From an uncultured Lachnospiraceae bacterium (lineage in GTDB: Bacteria; Bacillota; Clostridia; Lachnospirales; Lachnospiraceae), in contig CACZSE010000258.1 of assembly GCA_902783735.1 (NCBI GenBank), forward strand, positions 1 through 9,469: DNA of 9,469 bases, in the 5' to 3' direction. Position 1 is the stretch's first letter. Each line of letters opens with the position of its first letter. Made by a program: the position numbers and the translations under genes. Under the pieces are notes generated by a model. That model did not search any database and was not told the DNA's origin. It saw only the letters and a list, made by a program, of their open reading frames with translations. Positions 1-5,742 of this stretch are shown here, one piece after another.

Positions 1-1555
1 CGATAGGTCTTGTAAGACCGTGGATCTTGATATCCATCTGGATGGCTGTGATACCGTCAGTAGTACCTGTTACCTTGAAGTCCATATCTCCGAAGAAGTC
101 CTCAAGACCCTGGATATCGGTAAGAAGGACGAAATCATCGTCGGTCTCACCAGTTACAAGTCCGCAACTGATACCTGCTACCATCTTCTTTATCGGAACA
201 CCTGCTGCCATGAGTGACATGCATGATGCACATGTTGAAGCCATTGATGTTGAACCGTTGGATTCGAAGGTCTCTGAAACGGTTCTTATAGCATAAGGGA
301 ATTCTTCCTCTGAAGGAAGGACAGCGATAAGTGCACGCTCAGCCAAAGCTCCGTGACCTATCTCACGACGACCGGGGCCGCGGCTAACCTTTGTCTCACC
401 TACAGAATATGCAGGGAAGTTGTACTGGTGCATATATCTCTTTGCGGTCTCATTTGAATCAAGACCGTCGATCTTCTGCATCTCTGAAAGAGGTGCTAGT
501 GTTGTTACATTACAGATCTGAGTCTGTCCACGTGTGAACATAGCAGAACCGTGAACTCTGGGAATAAGATCAACTTCAGCGGCAAGAGGACGGATCTGTG
601 TGATCTGTCGACCGTCAGGACGCTTGTGATCTTTTAATATCATCTTTCTTACAGTCTTCTTCTGATACTGGTAAACTGCCTCGTCAAGAAGTGCGAGCCA
701 CTCTTCGTTCTCAGCAAATGCCTCTGTAAGCTTTTCCTTGATCTGGCGGATATTCTCTTCTCTTACCTGCTTTACATCCGTAAATACAGCTTCTTCCATC
801 TGTTCGGGAGTAACGATCTCCTTTATGGCTGCGAAGAGCTCTTCAGGTATGGCACAGCTTGTATATTCATGCTTGGGCTTACCTACTTCTTCAACCATCT
901 TGTTTATGAATGCGATGATCTCCTGGTTAACGGCATGAGCCATATAGATAGCCTCGATCATCTTGGCTTCAGGTATCTCATTGGCACCTGCTTCGATCAT
1001 GATGACCTTCTCGCTCGTAGAAGCTACGGTAAGATTAAGATCTCCGGATTTCCACTGCTCCTGATTGGGGTTGATGATGAACTCACCGTTCACCATGCCA
1101 ACCTGAGTCGTAGCACATGGGCCGTCAAAAGGTATGTCTGAGATGGATGTTGCGATAGCTGCACCGAGCATAGCTACAAGCTCGGGTCTGCACTCGGGAT
1201 CCACGCTCATTACCATATTGTTAAGTGTTACATCGTTACGATAGTCCTTGGGGAACAGAGGTCTCATGGGACGGTCGATAACACGGCTTGTAAGGATGGC
1301 ATTTTCGCTTGCCTTACCTTCCCTCTTATTGAAACCACCGGGGATCTTTCCTACAGCATACATCTTCTCTTCATACTCTACAGAAAGAGGGAAAAAGTCG
1401 ATACCGTCTCTGGGCTTTTCACTTGCTGTAGCAGTTGAAAGGACCGTTGTGTCTCCGTAGTGCATAAATGCACATCCGTTTGCCTGTGCGCCCACTCTGC
1501 CTATATCTACGCTGAGTGTACGACCTGCAAGTTCCATACTGAATGTCTTGTACAT
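1..1555 (-). CDS. pnp: Polyribonucleotide nucleotidyltransferase (PNPase), 5' part; cut by window edge
   Basis: PNPase is a trimeric phosphorolytic 3'-5' exoribonuclease that degrades mRNA in the cytoplasm and releases nucleoside diphosphates. I translated this frame by hand: it is open from ATG 1555 to the window edge (518 codons). It starts MYKTFSMELAGRTLSVDIG and contains the first RNase PH-domain signature FFPLSVEYEEKMYAVGKIPG, a helical linker (about residues 220-320), and a second RNase PH domain with YNFPAYSVGE, SRGPGRREIGHGALAER and ESNGSTSMAST. The catalytic acidic/lysine set is present as D486, D492 and K494 (GDMDFKV), matching the E. coli numbering. The KH and S1 RNA-binding domains would lie beyond base 1. 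An AAGGAG site 6 nt upstream (1562-1567) fixes the start. It lies downstream of rpsO, its usual partner, and behind a long leader hairpin that may regulate it. No frameshift is seen. Confidence 0.97.
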   Translation of the reverse strand, partial: MYKTFSMELAGRTLSVDIGRVGAQANGCAFMHYGDTTVLSTATASEKPRDGIDFFPLSVEYEEKMYAVGKIPGGFNKREGKASENAILTSRVIDRPMRPLFPKDYRNDVTLNNMVMSVDPECRPELVAMLGAAIATSISDIPFDGPCATTQVGMVNGEFIINPNQEQWKSGDLNLTVASTSEKVIMIEAGANEIPEAKMIEAIYMAHAVNQEIIAFINKMVEEVGKPKHEYTSCAIPEELFAAIKEIVTPEQMEEAVFTDVKQVREENIRQIKEKLTEAFAENEEWLALLDEAVYQYQKKTVRKMILKDHKRPDGRQITQIRPLAAEVDLIPRVHGSAMFTRGQTQICNVTTLAPLSEMQKIDGLDSNETAKRYMHQYNFPAYSVGETKVSRGPGRREIGHGALAERALIAVLPSEEEFPYAIRTVSETFESNGSTSMASTCASCMSLMAAGVPIKKMVAGISCGLVTGETDDDFVLLTDIQGLEDFFGDMDFKVTGTTDGITAIQMDIKIHGLTRPI

Positions 1556-1586
1556 ATTCTTCTCCTTTTCTGCCTTGCGGCGTGTT

Positions 1587-1665
1587 GGTAGAAGATACCG
1601 AAACTACTGATGAGATCACGAAAGAGTCATGCTCTCATCAGTGGTCTCGGGGATAATCTTCTACC
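1587..1665 (-). ncRNA. Long hairpin in the pnp mRNA leader, candidate RNase III processing site
   Basis: On the transcribed strand, 1665-1656 pairs perfectly with 1596-1587 (GGTAGAAGAT with ATCTTCTACC, 10 bp). After an asymmetric internal loop, 1650-1644 pairs with 1604-1598 (7 bp, one G-U). After a single mismatch, 1642-1633 pairs perfectly with 1615-1606 (ACTGATGAGA with TCTCATCAGT, 10 bp). An inner 5-bp stem (1631-1627 with 1621-1617, one G-U) closes a CUCUU loop. In total about 32 pairs fold in 79 nt, ending roughly 20 nt upstream of the pnp ribosome binding site. No U-run follows, so it is not a terminator. In E. coli and Streptomyces, RNase III cleaves hairpins in the rpsO-pnp intergenic region, and in E. 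coli this underlies PNPase autoregulation. The same role here is inference. Confidence 0.75.
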
Positions 1666-1682
1666 TTGTTAAATTTGTGTCA

Positions 1683-1715
1683 TAAAATTAGAAGGCGGAA
1701 ATACAGCCGCCTTCT
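1683..1715 (-). terminator. Intrinsic terminator/attenuator after rpsO
   Basis: Starting 9 nt after the rpsO stop codon, AGAAGGCGG (1715-1707) pairs perfectly with CCGCCTTCT (1698-1690): 9 bp, GC-rich at the top, with an 8-nt loop. It is followed by a short, imperfect U tract (AATTTTAT, about 1689-1682). The broken U tract suggests partial read-through. That would suit a gene pair in which pnp is usually co-transcribed with rpsO, and I see no convincing pnp-specific promoter between this hairpin and pnp. Confidence 0.75.
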
Positions 1716-1724
1716 TAAGATAAA

Positions 1725-1991
1725 CTATTTTCTGATTCCAAGCTTCTCAATGAGGGCTCTGTAACCTTCAAGGTCTGTCTTCTGGAGATAGTTGAGCAGT
1801 CCACGTCTCTGACCGATCATCTTGTACATACCACGTCTTGAGTGATGATCCTTCGGGTTATCCTTAAGATGCTCTGTAAGCTCTGCGATACGAGCAGAAA
1901 GAACTGCGATCTGTACCTCCGGTGAACCTGTGTCGCCGGGCTTTCTTGCATACTCATTGATGATTGCTGTTTTCTTCTCTTTTGAAATCAT
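1725..1991 (-). CDS. rpsO: 30S ribosomal protein S15
   Basis: S15 is a primary binder of the 16S rRNA central domain during 30S assembly and forms an intersubunit bridge. The product is 88 aa, the family's usual length. It carries the hallmark motifs [10 protein letters not shown] (residues 20-29), [10 protein letters not shown] (47-56) and QRRGLLNYL (61-69), the last two in the rRNA-binding helices. The frame stays open 15 codons further upstream. I chose ATG 1991 because AAGGAG sits 7 nt before it (1999-2004) and because family members begin M-I-S-K-E. It has its own strong upstream promoter and a leader with a possible self-regulatory structure. It is followed by a terminator and pnp, the classic order. 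Confidence 0.97.
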   Translation of the reverse strand: MISKEKKTAIINEYARKPGDTGSPEVQIAVLSARIAELTEHLKDNPKDHHSRRGMYKMIGQRRGLLNYLQKTDLEGYRALIEKLGIRK

Positions 1992-1998
1992 TTTTTCT

Positions 1999-2049
1999 CT
2001 CCTTATAAATCTCTTGATATATTCACGTAATGCCAAGATCAGGCTGGAG
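1999..2049 (-). promoter_or_regulatory. rpsO leader with possible Shine-Dalgarno-sequestering fold
   Basis: The leader contains CTCC (2049-2046) complementary to the GGAG of the rpsO Shine-Dalgarno (2002-1999). Nested inside is a TCTTG/CAAGA pair (2038-2034 with 2016-2012). Together these could fold into a structure that hides the ribosome binding site. S15 represses its own translation through leader RNAs in several bacteria, with structures that differ between lineages. The stems here are short (4 and 5 bp) with a large interior, so this is only a candidate. Confidence 0.3.
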
Positions 2050-2084
2050 TTTCCTTAATCCGAGCATACGCACACAACACCGAT

Positions 2085-2113
2085 ATTATATCACAGTGAA
2101 TCTTGGGTGTAAA
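2085..2113 (-). promoter_or_regulatory. Sigma-A-type promoter for rpsO(-pnp), extended -10
   Basis: On the minus strand the -35 is TTTACA (2113-2108), the spacer is exactly 17 nt, and the -10 is TATAAT (2090-2085), preceded by TG-A, an extended -10. This is a near-perfect vegetative promoter. Transcription would begin near 2078, giving a leader of about 87 nt before the rpsO ATG. It lies just after the response-regulator gene and gives rpsO-pnp expression independent of the upstream block. Confidence 0.88.
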
Positions 2114-2141
2114 CAAAAATTTAAGGCTTATCAATAACCTT
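2111..2141 (-). terminator. Weak candidate terminator after the response-regulator gene
   Basis: Spanning the stop codon of the response regulator, AAGGTT (2141-2136) can pair with AGCCTT (2128-2123) as 6 bp including one G-U, with a 7-nt loop. It is followed by AAATTTTTGTTT. The stem is short and AU-rich, so termination would be inefficient at best. Its U-run abuts the -35 of the rpsO promoter. Confidence 0.35.
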
Positions 2142-2934
2142 CTTCCATTCTGCTCTCTATTCCTGCCAGGGTGAATTCCGACCAGCTGTACTGGCTCATG
2201 TATTCGCCCGCAAAGGCATTGATGGCAGACACGTCGCCGTCTATCCATCTGTAATAATCACAGTCAAATGCCTCGGGTACTATTGCGATCATGCCTTTTT
2301 TCTTTAGTATGACTCCCTCGAGATCAGCCTCTTTAAATACCGATCTTAAGTCACCGACAAGATTTCTCAGGTAGTTTTCCAAAGAAGACGTTACTTCTTT
2401 ATCCTCCCATAAGGTTCCGAGTATCTCACCGTTTGCTACATACGCGCCCCTTCTGTCTATCAGATAGGCAATGAGCTCCTTGGTCTTTATATATCTGAAA
2501 GTACAGGGCATATTGTCAATATATATCTCGAAATTACCGAAGCACTGTGCCCGTAATCTCTTTCTCGCTTCAACCTCAACGGGTCTTCTTAAGTCTTCGA
2601 GTTCTCTTCTTACATCTTCCTCCGTTGCCGGCTTCATGATATAACCCGATGCATGCAGTTTCATTGCCTGCATCGTGTACTCCGAATAAGCCGTAAGAAA
2701 GATCACATTTATGCCGGGTTTGATGACTTTCATACGTTTTGCCAGTTCAATACCGTCCATGCCACGCATGTGAATATCAAGAAAAGCAACATCCACATCT
2801 TCTTTTTTCACAAATTCCAAAGCTTCATCGCAATCCGTAAATCCCGTCACCTCGTCTACTTCATGCATCCCGTTAAGCATATCCACAAAGTCTTCCAATA
2901 TGATCTTTTCATCATCAACCGAAATTACTTTCAT
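2131..2934 (-). CDS. Response regulator: REC domain plus SARP-like winged-helix output domain
   Basis: This is a cytoplasmic transcription regulator of a two-component system, 267 aa. The REC domain (about residues 1-120) has the acidic pair D7/D8, phosphoacceptor D53 (FLDIHMRGMDG), T81 (FLTAYSEY) and K101 (IMKPA). The C-terminal part (about 128-225) starts RAQCFGNFEIYIDN and includes TKELIAYLIDRRGA and GEILGTLWED, the pattern of an OmpR/SARP-type winged helix. A short tail (ending near EYMSQYSW) resembles the start of a SARP-associated domain. The frame extends to a TTG at 2946, but I chose ATG 2934: GGAGG sits 5 nt upstream (2940-2944) and M-K-V-I-S-V-D-D is the normal REC start. It overlaps the upstream kinase gene by 20 nt and is surely its partner. 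Target genes are unknown; the linked operon is a reasonable guess. Confidence 0.92.
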   Translation of the reverse strand: MKVISVDDEKIILEDFVDMLNGMHEVDEVTGFTDCDEALEFVKKEDVDVAFLDIHMRGMDGIELAKRMKVIKPGINVIFLTAYSEYTMQAMKLHASGYIMKPATEEDVRRELEDLRRPVEVEARKRLRAQCFGNFEIYIDNMPCTFRYIKTKELIAYLIDRRGAYVANGEILGTLWEDKEVTSSLENYLRNLVGDLRSVFKEADLEGVILKKKGMIAIVPEAFDCDYYRWIDGDVSAINAFAGEYMSQYSWSEFTLAGIESRMEEGY

Positions 2935-4732
2935 TTCCCCCTCCAAATCTGTTTCTTTTGGGTATGACCATCGTTATGGTCGTTCCGACTCCTATGCGGC
3001 TTCCGATACTCAATGTTCCCTCGCATAAAGCCATGAGTCTCTGTCTGGTATTATCAACACCGATGTGGCTCCTCCCCTCTTCAAGAGGCTTCGAAGTATC
3101 AAATCCCACTCCGTCATCCACAACCTTTATCTCATAGCAGTTTGAAGTCTCTAAAGTAATGATATTTATGGTACCGCCTTCCTTTTTGGGAAGCAGTCCG
3201 TGTTTTACGGCATTTTCCACAATGGTCTGGAGCATGAGCGGCGGACATGAGAAATCTACCGTCTGTATATCGTACGTTACATTTAACATTTCTCCGAACC
3301 TGAGCTTTTCTATGTAAAGATAACTCTTAACATGATCCAGTTCTTTTTCAAAGGGAATACATCCCTCTTCACTTATGGAATCCATGTTCGCTCTCAGATA
3401 ACGGGCGAAATAATCCAACGCATTTCTGGCCTCTTCAGGCCTTTTGGTACACAATGCCCTTATGGTACCGATGGCATTATACAAAAAATGCGGCTGGATC
3501 TGTCCCAGCATGAGCTTGATCTTATTCTGTATGAGTTCGTTTTCCAGTTCTCTGGTCTGCTGTGCCTTATAATAGTTCTCAACGTTTGTCGATACCAACA
3601 GATAGTACTGCATGATAGAAAAGATCAGCAAACATGTCTCTATGATACGTACCATGTATGTGCCCGTAAGCACAAAATAGAGCATCTCAATAATGAACCC
3701 TAAGACCAGCAACAGCATTGAGTCAAAGGCCATTCTGTTTTTTTTCGGCATCAAGGCGTCTTCAATGTATACCGCACGAAGCTCAACAAAGAGCATCACT
3801 ATAACACATATAACAAATACGATAAAGAGCCAGTCTATGTTCTTTATGCTGTCCGTAACAATATATCTGACCATATATATCGACAGAAAAAGTATCATAA
3901 GTAATACGATCAGATCAAATTTGTTCTTAGTATCTTCTTTAACAATATATCTTTTGAGATAAGAAGCAACGAATATTACAACCATTGCCTGTGTCAGAAA
4001 ATCCATAAATCTCAAAAAATACAAGTTTCTGCTGACCAGCGTAATATAATTGTAATCCAGATAACAGGTCAGTCCTCCGAATATCATCATCATGCCGCAG
4101 GATCTTAACCCCACGGGATTGTAATCTTTTATACCTTTAAAGCACTCTCTGTAGATGAGTATGCTGACACCCATCATGATGATAACGCCACAGGCTATGA
4201 GATGCAGACCGTAGTAAGATATGATGACTCTTATCAGGTCATAGCGCTCCGTTGCGTACATTCTGTTCATGAACTGACGGAAGTGAACGTTTAACGCGTA
4301 ATTCTCATCACTTGTCAGTTCAATGCGTATAAGATCATCCTCGTAAATACTGCCCGGTACAAAACTCACCCATGTCTGCTGGCTGAATTCGGGATGATCA
4401 AATACCAGCTCACCGTTTATGTATATCTTTACGAGAACGCCGCTCACAAACAGATACACCGGCGTCTTATCTTCGATCCGCTGCTGTATATGACCTTCAA
4501 CTACCATTTGTGTCGAGTTCGTTACTAACGGCGGATACGATCCGGCCAGATCAAAGAATGTCTTTTCTCCGTCCAGACTGTATTTCCCTTCAATCGTGAT
4601 CCTCTCACAATTTAAAGGTTCTCCGTTTTCCCGGCCCCTGAATATCACCATCACCGTAAAAGCCAACAGGATTACGGTAAAGACAGTGAAGAACGTAGTT
4701 AAAAAATTTTTACTAAATCCATGATCAATCAT
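2915..4732 (-). CDS. Sensor histidine kinase, LytS/YpdA-type, with extracellular domain and 7TM region
   Basis: This membrane sensor kinase (605 aa) senses an outside signal and phosphorylates the adjacent regulator. In order: a membrane segment (about 12-31); an extracellular region (32-165) with a beta-rich stretch including LVKIYINGELVFDH; seven hydrophobic segments (about 168-382), a 7TMR-DISM-like layout; a short coiled linker; the His_kinase motif QIQPHFLYNAI with phosphoacceptor H415; and a GHKL ATPase with N box IVENAVKHG (N507), G1 DDGVGFD (539-545) and a second glycine-containing box GRSHIGVDNTRQRL (553-566). The ATG at 4732 overlaps the hydrolase stop codon by 8 nt (ATGATTGA). There is no clear Shine-Dalgarno, so translation is probably coupled. 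The beta-rich extracellular region suggests a ligand-binding sandwich, perhaps for carbohydrate; the ligand is unknown. Confidence 0.93.
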   Translation of the reverse strand: MIDHGFSKNFLTTFFTVFTVILLAFTVMVIFRGRENGEPLNCERITIEGKYSLDGEKTFFDLAGSYPPLVTNSTQMVVEGHIQQRIEDKTPVYLFVSGVLVKIYINGELVFDHPEFSQQTWVSFVPGSIYEDDLIRIELTSDENYALNVHFRQFMNRMYATERYDLIRVIISYYGLHLIACGVIIMMGVSILIYRECFKGIKDYNPVGLRSCGMMMIFGGLTCYLDYNYITLVSRNLYFLRFMDFLTQAMVVIFVASYLKRYIVKEDTKNKFDLIVLLMILFLSIYMVRYIVTDSIKNIDWLFIVFVICVIVMLFVELRAVYIEDALMPKKNRMAFDSMLLLVLGFIIEMLYFVLTGTYMVRIIETCLLIFSIMQYYLLVSTNVENYYKAQQTRELENELIQNKIKLMLGQIQPHFLYNAIGTIRALCTKRPEEARNALDYFARYLRANMDSISEEGCIPFEKELDHVKSYLYIEKLRFGEMLNVTYDIQTVDFSCPPLMLQTIVENAVKHGLLPKKEGGTINIITLETSNCYEIKVVDDGVGFDTSKPLEEGRSHIGVDNTRQRLMALCEGTLSIGSRIGVGTTITMVIPKRNRFGGGNESNFG

Positions 4733-5741
4733 TTATATACTGCCTGATGCTGTGTATGGTTCTGTAGCCGACAGGTGATATCTTTATTCCCTGTTTCGGG
4801 TTTGAAGCATGAATAACCTGTCCGTTTCCAATATATATACCAACGTGATTTACGGTTCCGCCCTTAGCATAGAATACAAGATCTCCAGCTTTTGCTTCCG
4901 CAAGCGATACCTTTGTACCCATCTTAGACTGTGAAACAGAAGAATGCGGAAGGCTGATCCCGTATTTCTTATATATGCTCATGGTAAATCCGGAACAGTC
5001 CGTGCCCTTTGTAAGGCTGCTTCCACCCCATACGTATCTGTTGCCCAAAAATTCTTTTGCATACTGACACAGATCCACTCTGACATCGGATACTCCTTCG
5101 CCATATAAAAGTTCTGTCATGGTAATGGCAGTATCGAGTTCCTCTTCCACAACCGCGTATTCGGCTGAGATAAATGCATCTTCATCGTCGAGAGATACGG
5201 CTATCCATCCGTCAAGCTCTGCTATGACCTCAAGTCTTTCTCCCTCACCCATTGTTGTTATGATCTCACAATCGGTATTGGGCTCACTTCTGACTCTCAA
5301 TCCGCCTTCCGTTGCTCTCGCTGTCTTTGTGACCACTTCGTTTGCACGAAGAACAGCCTTTGCTCCCGTTAAAAGATAATCGGAATGTACATATCCTTCA
5401 ACACTACCCGAGATTATGTGATACCACTCTCCATCGCTTTCCAATATCTCACAACCGCTGTTATTGGACATCTTCCCCACAAGCTTGGCATCCGTACTCG
5501 GAGCTTCTCTGACATTCAGATGATTTTCAACATCCGCCACTCCAAGATTGGTATATCCGTATGTAAAACTGGTATCTTCGGCGGCGGTCAGATATTCTTC
5601 TTCAGTCATTATCGTATCCAATATGCTTCCGACACCGGCAGAACCCACGGTATCCGCCATCTTCCCTTCCGCTTTTGAACCGAACGGGAGCATGAGTACA
5701 GAAACTGTGCACACAAACAAACTAAATAATATTTTTCTCAC
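4725..5741 (-). CDS. Secreted peptidoglycan hydrolase: SH3b-SH3b-NlpC/P60
   Basis: This is probably an exported cysteine peptidase that cleaves peptide stems of peptidoglycan. From GTG 5741 it is 338 aa: a signal peptide (about 1-24: basic MRKI, a hydrophobic core, then SKA-E as a possible cleavage site) and two bacterial SH3 domains (about 66-125 with HLNVREAPSTDAKLVGKM, and 134-198 with GGLRVRSEPNTDCEI). An NlpC/P60 domain (about 225-338) has catalytic Cys249 (TDCSGF), His299 (NHVGIYIG) and third polar residue His311 (VIHASN). The frame also allows GTG 5759, six codons longer. I prefer 5741 because AGAAGG lies 5 nt upstream (5747-5752), leaving only 1 nt between it and the transporter stop. 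It is not a lipoprotein: the early Cys is inside the hydrophobic core. Being cotranscribed with a kinase suggests controlled or sensed cell-wall turnover, which is inference. Confidence 0.92.
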   Translation of the reverse strand: MRKILFSLFVCTVSVLMLPFGSKAEGKMADTVGSAGVGSILDTIMTEEEYLTAAEDTSFTYGYTNLGVADVENHLNVREAPSTDAKLVGKMSNNSGCEILESDGEWYHIISGSVEGYVHSDYLLTGAKAVLRANEVVTKTARATEGGLRVRSEPNTDCEIITTMGEGERLEVIAELDGWIAVSLDDEDAFISAEYAVVEEELDTAITMTELLYGEGVSDVRVDLCQYAKEFLGNRYVWGGSSLTKGTDCSGFTMSIYKKYGISLPHSSVSQSKMGTKVSLAEAKAGDLVFYAKGGTVNHVGIYIGNGQVIHASNPKQGIKISPVGYRTIHSIRQYIND

Positions 5742-5742
5742 T

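Noticed and set aside
1571..1582. Small GCC-GCAA-GGC hairpin between the long hairpin and the pnp ribosome binding site
   Set aside because: Only 3 bp; the GNRA-like loop is suggestive but too short to call.
1419..1619. 66-codon minus-strand open frame across the pnp start and leader hairpin
   Set aside because: It is out of frame with pnp, has no recognisable protein and no ribosome binding site. It is explained by pnp coding bias and the hairpin.
1587..1665. pnp leader hairpin as a terminator, or as a mobile-element inverted repeat or CRISPR-like unit
   Set aside because: No U-run follows it. It is a single imperfectly paired unit with no transposase, target duplication or repeat series. 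An RNA-processing hairpin fits better.
1992..2036. Longer rpsO start (15 extra codons)
   Set aside because: The extension covers the leader and Shine-Dalgarno, and S15 is normally 88-89 aa from M-I-S-K.
2039..2248. 69-codon minus-strand open frame over the rpsO promoter and the end of the regulator gene
   Set aside because: It overlaps the regulator in another frame and runs through a strong promoter, with no family resemblance. It is a shadow frame.
2935..2946. TTG start four codons upstream for the response regulator
   Set aside because: Those codons are the GGAGGGGG ribosome binding site for ATG 2934.
2653..3962. Several plus-strand open frames opposite the kinase and regulator
   Set aside because: They are antisense to well-supported genes, with low-complexity composition and no start signals. 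All convincing genes are on the minus strand.
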